Positions 15,701 to 22,676 are shown, counted from the first letter of the stretch. The stretch is DNA of 23,237 nt from CAYJIL01 sp964370235 (GCA_964370235.1 CAYJIL010000032.1:1-23237); one strand, 5' to 3'. Notes: generated by a model not told the origin, from the sequence alone. Numbers and translations are program-made.

Positions 15701-17077
15701 AAGCGAAGTTGTAATTGTAGGTACGCTAAACGCTATACTCTCAAGAGGTGTGTAGCCCCACGGTTCATAGTACGAAGCAAAGGCAGTAACATCTAGTCCT
15801 GTCAATATTTGGTAGTAGCTACGATTGAATATACCATCGTTGCCATTCAAATATGCAGGCACAAATATAATGTTTACTCTCGATGAGCTATTGTTATATA
15901 GCCCAACCTCTTGTAGCTTGTTGAGTACTTGATCACCAAACTTATCGCCCATGTAGTGAGTTACGTTGTCGACATCATACTCTCTAACATACTCGCCATT
16001 TTCGATATAGTTTTGTAGGTCACGCCTTGCGCCACAGTTCCAGCCCGGTACAAGTATAAATGCAAGAACATCTCGCTCCATACTTTGTGAGTCTTTTAGT
16101 GATGCTAGTGCGTCAATAAAAGTATCGATGCCTTTGTTGCGATATTCGTAACGCCCACATGTACCAACAATTAGAGGCTCTTTATCGTATTTTTTGCCAA
16201 GCAACACTTGTGCTACATTTAGCAGTTGTGCTCGTGATGCTTCACGCTCTTGCTCTAGTTGTTGTGTAGGATATACAATCTTATTCTCAAAACCGTTTGG
16301 TGTAACTATGTCGGCACACTTGCCAAGCATATGTTTACACTCCGATGATGTGATTGTGCTCACCGTTGCAAAACAGTCGCAGTTTAGGGCTGCAAACTTT
16401 TCGATGGTGTGCTTAGGGGTAACGTTGAAACGCTTTGCTAGCTCGTCTACATCGTGGTTTGCAATATCGTTATATAGCGCAAGCCCATTTCCTGCTATAC
16501 ATCTGCCCATCACAGTTGCGTGGGTAGTGAATAGTGTCGAAATCGCTGGTATGCTTCGTCTTAAAACTAGCACACCACTAGCTGTCATCCACTCGTGAAA
16601 GTGTGCAACAACCTTGCTATCTGCCATATCGTGATATTGATAATAACTTTGGATACAGCGTGCCGCTGCATACCCAAACAGGACTGGTTCGATGTAGTCC
16701 CACTGTGCCGAAAGCGAATCTACTCCAAAATATGTCCACAATTTTGTGAGTATTTCGTCTTTGTTAGGAAGGTAATCGGAAAAACTCACCAAAATAGCGA
16801 TTGGTTCTCCCTCTATTTTCCATCTTCCTATTCTTATTTTAAGGCCTTCTGCTTGAACAGCCTTCTTCCACTCTTTGTATAGGCTAGGATCTTCGATGAA
16901 TTCGGTATCATTCTCCTTGCCAAAATCTGGACCAATAACAAAATAGTTATCTCCAAGCCTCTCTTTTGTGGTGTATGCTTTTGTTGCGATAACGGTGTGA
17001 ATACCTCCCACTTTATTACATACCTCCCAGCTAACCTCAAATAGGTGAGTAGGCGTATTAACCACTCTCTCTGACAT
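12797..17077 (-). CDS. Fused glycogen synthase (GT3) and alpha-glucan phosphorylase (GT35)
   Basis: A single 1426-residue protein with opposed activities. Residues 10-540 are a glycogen synthase of the GT3 type otherwise best known from eukaryotes: LFEVSWEVCNKVGGI (12-26), HFHEWM (159-164), GTCGRYEYRNKGID (305-318) and the E-x7-E pair Glu438/Glu446 in EPWGYTPLE. A polar linker (about 545-580) follows. Residues 585-1310 are a short-type alpha-glucan phosphorylase with a DUF3417-like lead-in (LSKNLWWSW, 599-607), the SGGLGILAGDYLKEASD segment (694-710), CNEGHAAF (843-850), and SGTSGEKAVMNG (1170-1181) with PLP-binding Lys1176. Residues 1315-1426 look like a small beta domain. It should both elongate glycogen (from UDP-glucose by GT3 precedent) and release glucose 1-phosphate. 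All key motifs are intact in both halves. No branching or debranching enzyme is adjacent. Confidence 0.92.
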   Translation of the reverse strand: MSERVVNTPTHLFEVSWEVCNKVGGIHTVIATKAYTTKERLGDNYFVIGPDFGKENDTEFIEDPSLYKEWKKAVQAEGLKIRIGRWKIEGEPIAILVSFSDYLPNKDEILTKLWTYFGVDSLSAQWDYIEPVLFGYAAARCIQSYYQYHDMADSKVVAHFHEWMTASGVLVLRRSIPAISTLFTTHATVMGRCIAGNGLALYNDIANHDVDELAKRFNVTPKHTIEKFAALNCDCFATVSTITSSECKHMLGKCADIVTPNGFENKIVYPTQQLEQEREASRAQLLNVAQVLLGKKYDKEPLIVGTCGRYEYRNKGIDTFIDALASLKDSQSMERDVLAFILVPGWNCGARRDLQNYIENGEYVREYDVDNVTHYMGDKFGDQVLNKLQEVGLYNNSSSRVNIIFVPAYLNGNDGIFNRSYYQILTGLDVTAFASYYEPWGYTPLESIAFSVPTITTSLAGFGRWINDLVPGSKGVDVIERDDYNYASVTSEIAKEIKYFANCTQIQHQKQRDAAKDLASVALWSNLIEHYYSAYDMAIKQNQILQSNLKRDSDNINNVKSNQQKIKFVRQQQFNSTPTWRRIMIERTLPERLHPLEELSKNLWWSWTLGARELFERIDERMWVDCGRNPITLLDQLSSERIEELLNDHSFLALMDDVYGAFQQYMGDKQHAQAPKVAYFSMEYGLHNSLKIYSGGLGILAGDYLKEASDQNIPMVAIGLLYRYGYFAQRISSAGEQEAGYDAQNFYKLPISPVRDEDGNWKLVTINMPGREVQARIWRCDVGRTELYLLDTDFDENLAEDRYITHHLYGGDWENRLKQEIVLGIGGVKALEVLGVESDVYHCNEGHAAFMGIRRTETIINQQGLTFAEALEVVRSSSLYTTHTPVPAGHDAFSEDMMRQYFGSMPEKLKISWEQFIGLGRVNPNDHNERFSMSFLACHLSQEVNGVSWLHGEVSKDILSPMWPGYFKEELNVGYVTNGVHYPTWTSSRLRKMYSKAFGSEFDNPKHDKSCWQGIYNISDEELWDARLALKRRLINYIKRNISDPLKSITRSPMQMVKVRESLNSEKLTIGFARRFATYKRAHLLFTNLDRLDRIVNNPTRPVQFLFAGKAHPNDKPGQDLIKRIVEVSKMPQFEGKILFLQNYDMDLARRMVQGVDVWLNTPTRPLEASGTSGEKAVMNGVLHFSVLDGWWVEGYQEGAGWALAQEKTFEDDRLQNELDAELVYSIIEEQIAPAYYAKNELTGVSSQWVGFIKKSIADVASNFTTKRMIEDYQERFYEPLHKRAHEVKADNYEMARKISEWKYRVASLWNDNVHVEDVKTYNISKSAILTGNTYKSEVVVNLGELSTEDVGVEVVIVRPSIDNGTENIDVVAYQELNLVSQEGSRAHYELEMTPKVTGIFDVAVRLYARNPLLTNRMEFSYVKWS

Positions 17078-17190
17078 AACTTAAAATATTAAAATATACT
17101 CCCTTTTTGTCTTAAATAAAATACAATTGGTGTGAATTTAAAACCAAAATGTACCTTCGCTTGTGCTACATATATTACTATGTAGTTTCA

Positions 17191-17198
17191 CAAATATA
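17191..17198 (-). promoter_or_regulatory. Possible -7 promoter box for the glycogen fusion gene
   Basis: Minus strand reads TATATTTG (TAnnTTTG), 114-121 bases upstream of the start at 17077. No -33 partner is evident, and a second identical box at 17557-17564 is an alternative. Confidence 0.4.
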
Positions 17199-17663
17199 CA
17201 TAAAGATATTTAGAATTCCTAAGGATATTTGAGTTTTTTGTTAAGTAAATTATTTTATCTTAGGTTGTTCTGCTTATAAATTGTAATTAACTATGGTGTG
17301 TTTTTTAAATAGCAATCATAATATTGTGAAAATCATTTATTTTAATTCAATTTTAGAGCAAAGCGATTACAGCCCTAATTTATATTAAATTTTTGTTACG
17401 AGTTTAAAACGTTATTAAAAAGACTAATTTTTTGGAATATTTATGTTTGGTAGCACTCTGTAATCGATCTTTTTGCGGTGTGTATCACATTATTAGCTAC
17501 AAAGTTTGCTAGGTTATTTAACCGTTTATGGTGTTAGAATGATGTTTTTGTCGTTCCAAATATAGAGTTTTTTTTAAAACTATAATGCCTAAAGCTTCTT
17601 TTTAGGTATAAATACATATTGATAATAAGATTTTTAACTGCCTTTTTACTGCAATATATGCAA

Positions 17664-17671
17664 TACATTTG
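17664..17671 (+). promoter_or_regulatory. Probable -7 promoter box for the Hdr-like operon
   Basis: TACATTTG matches TAnnTTTG and ends 30 bases before the first ATG at 17702, giving a leader of about 24 bases. The region 20-25 bases upstream is T-rich but has no exact TTTG. Confidence 0.55.
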
Positions 17672-17701
17672 TATTATGATAAATGAAACATAAATATTTT
17701 T

Positions 17702-18379
17702 ATGGAAAACTATTTAAACATACTCAAACAAGACTTACGCTTTATAGATGGGCTTAATTCATGTATGAGTTGTGGTATATGCACCGCTGTGTGTCCTGCT
17801 GCTCAGTACTACGACTATGACCCTCGTCATATTGCGATGATAGTGCATAATGGTAACGACGACGAAATAGAACAACTACTAAAAAGTGAAACTATTTGGT
17901 ATTGTGGGCAATGCATGTCGTGTAGGCCACGCTGTCCACGCAAAAATACTGCTGGCTATATAATTCAAGCCTTAAGAGCACTATCCCAAAAGCTAGGGTT
18001 TTTTACTGCATCACAAAAAGGTCGTCAGCAACTTGCTATAAAACGCACTATTGGCGAAAATATCCTTAAACTAGGTTATTGCATTATCCCCCAGTCTATT
18101 GTGCCCGATAATCACCTAGAGCAAGGGTTGGTTTGGCGCTGGATATATAACAATCATAACGATTTTTTCCCACGTTTCACCGCCAACTATCGCAAACAAG
18201 GAGCCGGAGCTCTTCGCATGATAGACCCCAAAACCATGGGCGAAATCGAGCGAATATTCGAGTTAACGGGTGCAATTGAATTTTATGATAATATCGAAAA
18301 GCATAGCGATGTCAAGGCAAAAGAGCTTGGCTACGAGGGTGCAAACGATGAGTATATGAATTATATTTATAAGGGATAG
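17702..18379 (+). CDS. hdrC: HdrC-like protein, two [4Fe-4S] clusters (first copy)
   Basis: A 225-residue soluble iron-sulfur protein of the heterodisulfide reductase subunit C family. Two cluster motifs are complete: Cys21, 24, 27, 31 (CMSCGICTAVCP) and Cys68, 71, 74, 78 (CGQCMSCRPRCP). It should pass electrons between the flavin subunit and the HdrB-type subunit. Beyond about residue 100 a C-terminal extension of more than 110 residues, without cysteine clusters, is longer than the methanogen HdrC as I know it; it may bind a partner. It opens a five-gene plus-strand operon and is followed after 2 bases by the HdrB-like gene, the usual pairing. No CoB-CoM chemistry is implied, since nothing here points to a methanogen. 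Confidence 0.88.
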   Translation: MENYLNILKQDLRFIDGLNSCMSCGICTAVCPAAQYYDYDPRHIAMIVHNGNDDEIEQLLKSETIWYCGQCMSCRPRCPRKNTAGYIIQALRALSQKLGFFTASQKGRQQLAIKRTIGENILKLGYCIIPQSIVPDNHLEQGLVWRWIYNNHNDFFPRFTANYRKQGAGALRMIDPKTMGEIERIFELTGAIEFYDNIEKHSDVKAKELGYEGANDEYMNYIYKG

Positions 18380-18381
18380 AT

Positions 18382-19419
18382 ATGAACTGGAGAGATTACC
18401 AAAAAGATATAGCAGACGACCACTATTACTATGCACGCAGCTGCATACGTCAAAATTTTTTCCCTGCATCCGAGGCACTTTTCCTAGATTTAGTAGGTAA
18501 CAAACTACAAAAAGATATTTATGATGATCCGCTACACACCTCGTGTTCTGGTATTGCCTATCATAGCGACATAGTACCTATGGAGACCACCATGACTATG
18601 GTTGCTCGTCAGTTTGCCATGATGACCGAGGCGGGTTATGAAAACATGGCTGTTTCGTGCATAACTTCGTTTGGTCTATACTGCGAAGTGGTAGAGGCAT
18701 GGCACCATTTCCCCGATAAAGAGGCCGAGATACGTGAGCTATTATTGCAGGCAACAGGCCGAACATTTAACATTCCCAAAAACATTGTACACACATCGGA
18801 TATAATATTCAAGTTTAGAGAACAAATCGAAAACTTATCTGATTTTAGGCTTATAAACAAAAAAACAGGCGAGCCACTACGAGTAGTCGAGCACATAGGT
18901 TGCCACTATGCTAAGGTGTTTCCTACCAAAGGAATTGGTGGTGCCGAGTTTCCATATGTCTTGGCAGGCATGATAGAGCAGTGGGGAGGTAAGGTGGTCG
19001 ATTATCCCGAACGAAGGCATTGTTGTGGTTTTGGTTTTCGCAACTACTTGGTTATGGCAAATCGTGGATACTCGGTTGCCAATAGCCGCCGCAAGCTAGA
19101 GAGTATGTCGCCATATAAACCCGATTTTATCGTTGCTAACTGTCCGGGGTGTGCTATGTTTCTTGATAGATGGCAATATACAATTGAGCAGATGGATGGC
19201 ACGACCTATGGCGCCGATACCCGTGGAATTCCTGTGTTAACATACGAAGAGATGGCGGGGCTTGTTTTGGGCTATGACCCTTGGGAGTTAGGCTTACAGA
19301 TGCATCAGGTCGATGTAGAGCCTTTGTTACAAAAAATGGGCATTGAGTACGATAGTGAAACAAAATATTTAGGTGTTAACGGCAAAGATATTGGCAAGCC
19401 AGAGCCATGGAAATGTTAA
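18382..19419 (+). CDS. hdrB: HdrB-like protein with one intact and one degenerate CCG domain
   Basis: A 345-residue soluble protein of the HdrB family, whose CCG domains hold noncubane [4Fe-4S] clusters that cleave disulfides in methanogens. The C-terminal CCG set is complete: Cys174, Cys214-Cys215-Gly, and Cys254-x2-Cys257. The N-terminal set is not: Cys21, then Ser54-Cys55-Ser-Gly where Cys-Cys-Gly is expected, then Cys93 with Ser96 where the second Cys of CxxC should be. Spacing matches the motif, so two of five ligands are Ser. Cys101 lies nearby and might compensate. This leaves at most one canonical noncubane cluster, so the two-cluster methanogen mechanism is unlikely to apply directly. 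It is tightly coupled to the HdrC-like gene before and the HdrA-like gene 14 bases after. Confidence 0.87.
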   Translation: MNWRDYQKDIADDHYYYARSCIRQNFFPASEALFLDLVGNKLQKDIYDDPLHTSCSGIAYHSDIVPMETTMTMVARQFAMMTEAGYENMAVSCITSFGLYCEVVEAWHHFPDKEAEIRELLLQATGRTFNIPKNIVHTSDIIFKFREQIENLSDFRLINKKTGEPLRVVEHIGCHYAKVFPTKGIGGAEFPYVLAGMIEQWGGKVVDYPERRHCCGFGFRNYLVMANRGYSVANSRRKLESMSPYKPDFIVANCPGCAMFLDRWQYTIEQMDGTTYGADTRGIPVLTYEEMAGLVLGYDPWELGLQMHQVDVEPLLQKMGIEYDSETKYLGVNGKDIGKPEPWKC

Positions 19420-19433
19420 TTTGAGGTATATTT

Positions 19434-20477
19434 ATGAATAGATATGATTTGGTAATAGTAGGTGGTGGAGTAGCAGGTATGCAGGCTGCTATTACTGCTG
19501 CTCAAAACGGATTGAGTACAATAATATTTGAAAAAGAGAACCGCCTAGGTGGTAAAGTAGCCCACAAGAACACACTATTTCCCACATTCACGCCAGCAAG
19601 CGAGCTACTATCCCAGTTGTTGGCAGGCATAGAGGCTTGTGGTAAAGAAAAAATAAGTATCGCCCTATCCTCTACGGTTATAAAAATTGAAAATTCAATC
19701 GTTGAGGTTCAAACGTGTAGTGGCGATGGCAGTACACACATCCAAAGTGTGAGTGCTGGAGCCATTCTTTTGGCAAATGGTTATACGCTTTTTGATGCTA
19801 CCATTAAACAAGAGTATGGTTATGGAGTATATGATAATGTAATTTCGTCGCATGAGCTCGAACAAATGATGCTAGAGGGCAAGGTTTTGTGTTCGGATGG
19901 CAAGCAGCCATCAACGATAGCATTTATTCACTGTGTGGGTTCGCGTGATAGTATGGTGGGGAACGAACACTGCTCCAGAGTATGTTGCGTGACGGGAGTT
20001 AAGCAGGCCATTGAGCTCACCGAAGCAATAGATGGTGCTCGTATATTTAATTTCTATATGGATATACGCATGTTTGGTACTGGTTACGAAGAGATGTATA
20101 AAGCTGCACAAGAGCAAAATCAAGTGCGATTCATTAGAGGGCGAGTGAGCGAGCTTTCACAAACCATTGATGGCAGGTTACGATTAAAAGCCGAAGATAC
20201 TCTTATTGCACGACCACTAGCTATTACCGTTGATATGGTTGTACTGTTGGTGGGAATGTGTAGCACCAAAGATAATGCTCGTTTTGCTTTGCAGGCAGGT
20301 CTGTCGCTACGAGAGAATGGGTATTATAAATCGTTGGATTCTTTCATTAAAAACACTAGCTCCCAAGTCGATAATATTTTTTATGCAGGTTGTGCCGAAG
20401 CTCCCAAGAACATATCCGAGAGCATGAACCAAGCGACTCAGGCAGTCATGCATATTACAGAATATCTAAAACGATAG
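19434..20477 (+). CDS. hdrA: HdrA-like FAD/[4Fe-4S] protein, short form
   Basis: A 347-residue flavoprotein. The FAD-binding loop VIVGGGVAGMQAA begins at residue 7, and RLGGK (37-41) is the usual second contact. The HdrA hallmark is present: CVGSRD at 167-172 and HCSRVCC at 179-185 (Cys167, 180, 184, 185), the ligands of the flavin-proximal cluster. FYMDIRMFGTGYEEMY (207-222) and YAGCAEAPKNISES (317-330) are typical HdrA segments. The protein is about half the length of methanogen HdrA and lacks the ferredoxin-like and inserted domains; its size is that of QmoA or sHdrA. It is the only flavin subunit in the operon and so the likely entry or branching point for electrons. Whether it bifurcates cannot be told. 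Confidence 0.9.
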   Translation: MNRYDLVIVGGGVAGMQAAITAAQNGLSTIIFEKENRLGGKVAHKNTLFPTFTPASELLSQLLAGIEACGKEKISIALSSTVIKIENSIVEVQTCSGDGSTHIQSVSAGAILLANGYTLFDATIKQEYGYGVYDNVISSHELEQMMLEGKVLCSDGKQPSTIAFIHCVGSRDSMVGNEHCSRVCCVTGVKQAIELTEAIDGARIFNFYMDIRMFGTGYEEMYKAAQEQNQVRFIRGRVSELSQTIDGRLRLKAEDTLIARPLAITVDMVVLLVGMCSTKDNARFALQAGLSLRENGYYKSLDSFIKNTSSQVDNIFYAGCAEAPKNISESMNQATQAVMHITEYLKR

Positions 20478-20481
20478 ATTT

Positions 20482-20802
20482 ATGATAAATTTTGGATTTA
20501 CTAGTTCCGAATCTAGGGTGATTGATTTAGATAAGGGCGATTATAGGCAATCTGTAAAACTATTTGCCGAGGATGAAATGTTGCGTGCATGTATTGGTTG
20601 TGGTGGGTGCAGTGGTGCTTGCAGTGCTGCCGAGCATACTCCATTTAATTTTCGCAAACTGCACACACTCATTCGCCGTGGTCAATATGCAGGAGCTAAA
20701 GAAGAGGCACAAAAGTGTATGCTATGTGGACGCTGCCAAATGATATGCCCTCGAGGCATTAATACACGCAAGATTATTCAAGGAATTAAAAAGCTATTTT
20801 AA
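20482..20802 (+). CDS. HdrC-like ferredoxin subunit (second copy)
   Basis: A 106-residue protein with two [4Fe-4S] motifs: Cys37, 40, 43, 47 (CIGCGGCSGAC) and Cys79, 82, 85, 89 (CMLCGRCQMICP). The first motif ends CSA instead of the usual CP; the second is standard. The spacing and the helix between them (FRKLHTLIRRGQY) are those of HdrC and of the HdrC half of QmoC. It begins 4 bases after the HdrA-like gene and ends 15 bases before the membrane-anchored HdrD-like gene, so it most likely carries electrons from the flavin protein to that membrane subunit. It is much shorter than the first HdrC-like protein and is clearly not a recent duplicate. Confidence 0.87.
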   Translation: MINFGFTSSESRVIDLDKGDYRQSVKLFAEDEMLRACIGCGGCSGACSAAEHTPFNFRKLHTLIRRGQYAGAKEEAQKCMLCGRCQMICPRGINTRKIIQGIKKLF

Positions 20803-20817
20803 CTAAAATATCGAATT

Positions 20818-22599
20818 ATGTATTCACACTTTGTTATACCTTTTGTCTTTGGGGTCGGCTTTTTATTTGTAGTAATAATATATAAATATGTGTCTTGGTT
20901 TTTGGCTATGCCTAGCGATAACCAAAAAAAGGCTCTACGCTCTATATTTACTCTGAGGTCAATATCTGCAATATGGGAGGTGGTGAAAGAGTCGTTACTA
21001 CACGTTTCGATATTTCGTCATAATGTATTGCTGGGTTACATGCACGCTTCGTTGGCGTTTGGTTGGTTTTTGCTCATTGTCGTAGGAAGTGTTGAGGTTG
21101 CTATGGTTTTGGGGCAAGGCACACCTTTGTATGTGCATATTTTCTTCAAATACTTTCACCCCACATCTACTACTTCGACACAGCAACTCTTTGCGAATAT
21201 AATGGATGGATTGTTGCTGCTGGTGCTAATAGGCGTATTAATGGCTCTAGCCAAGAGATACTATGGCCGATATATGGGGATGCGCAAGCGTAGCCAACAT
21301 TCGATAGGTGATCGATTTGCTCTTGGTGCGCTATGGTTGATATTTCCTTTGCGATTACTAGCCGAGAGTATCACTAGTGGCTTGCATGACTCAGGAGGTT
21401 TCATGACCGGTTTTTTGGGTAAGCAGTTAACAGTGCTGCCTTTTCTGTCTCAGCTCGAATTACCTGCATGGTGGGCATATTCGGTGGTGTTAGCAGTGTT
21501 TTTTGTGGCAATGCCATTTTCTCGCTATATGCACATATTTACCGAAGTGCCACATATATTTCTTCGTAAATGGGGGATAAAACCTTCGCACGTGGCATGT
21601 AAGTCCGACAATTTTCAGGTGCATGCTTGCTCTCGATGTGGTATGTGTATCGACACTTGTCAAATGCAAAAGGTCATTGGCAATAATAATGTGCAAGCGG
21701 TCTATTTTTTGAGATCACATCGTGCAGGTGTCACAAATCCCGAAGCTATCGACAACTGTTTGATGTGTGGTCGCTGCCAAACCAAATGTCCAGTAAATGT
21801 AGATATTGATACGTTGCGTCTATCTTCGAGGTATAGTTTGCGGGACGAAAAAAACTCGGCAGATACACGATATTCATATCTAAAAGCCAGTACTCCGCAG
21901 GCTAAAGTTTCGGCAAAGGTAGGTTACTTTGCAGGATGTATGACAAAGCTTTCGCCTGCCACACTCAAGGCGGTAGAAAAAATATTTAAACAAGCAGAGC
22001 AAGAGGTGTGGTATGCCGACAAAGAGAGTGGTGTGTGCTGTGGCCGACCGCTAAAATTATCGGGCGAAATAGATGCTGCTAACCGTATGGTCGAGTTTAA
22101 TCGTAATCTATTTGCTCAATCGGGTATATCTATGCTTGTGACCTCATGTCCAATATGCCTTCGTACTTTTATTGAGGATTATCACTTGCCTCAAATTGGG
22201 ATAGAGGTGCTGCACCACTCTCAGTATATTGCACGCTTGATTGAGCAAGGTAAGCTAGCAGGGAGCATAATGAAGGATGATGTTGTTTCATATCACGACC
22301 CCTGTGAAATGGGGCGTGGTCTAAATATTTATGATGAACCACGAAATGTTATATCGTCATTTGCTGTGCTCAAAGAGATGAAGTTTTCTCGTGAACAAGC
22401 AATGTGTTGTGGTCGTTCGCTCGCAAACACTCAGCTGTTGCATGATCAAAAAGAGTTATTGAGTGCCGATGTTCTCGATGGAGTAGAGTGCGACACGCTA
22501 GTGACTTCGTGTCCACAATGTAAAAGTGCCTTTATTGCAAACAAAAAGGGAATTCGAGTTTATGATATAGCCGAATTTGTAGCTGCGAAAATATCTTAA
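20818..22599 (+). CDS. Membrane-anchored HdrD-like protein (NarI/HdrE-like domain fused to Fe-S and CCG domains)
   Basis: A 593-residue fusion. Five hydrophobic segments (about 5-28, 71-97, 126-145, 166-184, 217-234) resemble the NarI/DsrM/HdrE cytochrome b membrane subunit; His76, His107, His190 and His239 are possible heme ligands, not proven. The cytosolic part has two [4Fe-4S] motifs (Cys271, 274, 277, 281 and Cys314, 317, 320, 324) and two complete CCG sets: Cys374, Cys407-408, Cys444/447 and Cys496, Cys530-531, Cys565/568. That is the HdrD/DsrK layout. The two membrane and soluble subunits, separate in HdrDE and DsrMK, are one chain here. It probably exchanges electrons with the menaquinone pool and with the soluble Hdr-like subunits. 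Substrate is unknown. It is the last gene of the tight operon. Confidence 0.9.
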   Translation: MYSHFVIPFVFGVGFLFVVIIYKYVSWFLAMPSDNQKKALRSIFTLRSISAIWEVVKESLLHVSIFRHNVLLGYMHASLAFGWFLLIVVGSVEVAMVLGQGTPLYVHIFFKYFHPTSTTSTQQLFANIMDGLLLLVLIGVLMALAKRYYGRYMGMRKRSQHSIGDRFALGALWLIFPLRLLAESITSGLHDSGGFMTGFLGKQLTVLPFLSQLELPAWWAYSVVLAVFFVAMPFSRYMHIFTEVPHIFLRKWGIKPSHVACKSDNFQVHACSRCGMCIDTCQMQKVIGNNNVQAVYFLRSHRAGVTNPEAIDNCLMCGRCQTKCPVNVDIDTLRLSSRYSLRDEKNSADTRYSYLKASTPQAKVSAKVGYFAGCMTKLSPATLKAVEKIFKQAEQEVWYADKESGVCCGRPLKLSGEIDAANRMVEFNRNLFAQSGISMLVTSCPICLRTFIEDYHLPQIGIEVLHHSQYIARLIEQGKLAGSIMKDDVVSYHDPCEMGRGLNIYDEPRNVISSFAVLKEMKFSREQAMCCGRSLANTQLLHDQKELLSADVLDGVECDTLVTSCPQCKSAFIANKKGIRVYDIAEFVAAKIS

Positions 22600-22602
22600 C
22601 TA

Positions 22603-22636
22603 TTTGTTCTTTAGTTCCATTTTTTTTGTAGCTTTG
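22603..22636 (+). promoter_or_regulatory. Probable promoter for the acetyltransferase gene
   Basis: TTTG at 22603-22606 and TAGCTTTG at 22629-22636 match the Bacteroidetes -33 and -7 elements, with 22 bases between them, slightly more than usual. Transcription would start near 22643, about 34 bases before the preferred ATG. Confidence 0.5.
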
Positions 22637-22676
22637 TCTAAAGATTATATTTGTTTAACTATAATTTGTGTGCGTT

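Larger units (their letters stand above)
17078..17701. other. 624-base AT-rich divergent intergenic region
   Basis: No convincing gene. It separates the divergent glycogen fusion gene and the Hdr-like operon. It holds minus-strand TATATTTG boxes at 17191-17198 and 17557-17564 and plus-strand boxes TATGTTTG (17442-17449) and TACATTTG (17664-17671). Direct repeats of GATATTT flank TTAGAATTCCTAA near 17205-17230. No riboswitch, tRNA or terminator was recognised. The spacer is far longer than the others here and may carry regulator sites. Confidence 0.6.

Noticed and set aside
16194..16882. Two plus-strand reading frames (134 and 95 codons) opposite the glycogen synthase domain
   Set aside because: They are antisense to an intact GT3 coding region, are Ser/Cys-rich and lack promoters or family motifs.
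17205..17230. GATATTT direct repeats around TTAGAATTCCTAA as a mobile-element end or regulator site
   Set aside because: Short AT-rich repeats of this size are expected by chance in such a spacer, and there is no transposase or target-site duplication.
17702..22599. Reading the Hdr-like genes as a true methanogen heterodisulfide reductase
   Set aside because: Every other gene points to Bacteroidales; no methanogenesis gene is present, the HdrA-like protein is short, and the HdrB-like protein lacks ligands of its first cluster.
17702..22599. Reading the operon as a lactate-oxidation (Lut) or glycerol-3-phosphate dehydrogenase (GlpABC) system because of its CCG domains
   Set aside because: There is no LutB/LutC or GlpA-type dehydrogenase, and the HdrA hallmark cluster motif plus two HdrC-like subunits fit the Hdr family instead.
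22668..22676. GTG at 22668 as the acetyltransferase start
   Set aside because: The ATG at 22677 gives the usual N-terminus of the family and a normal distance from the predicted promoter.
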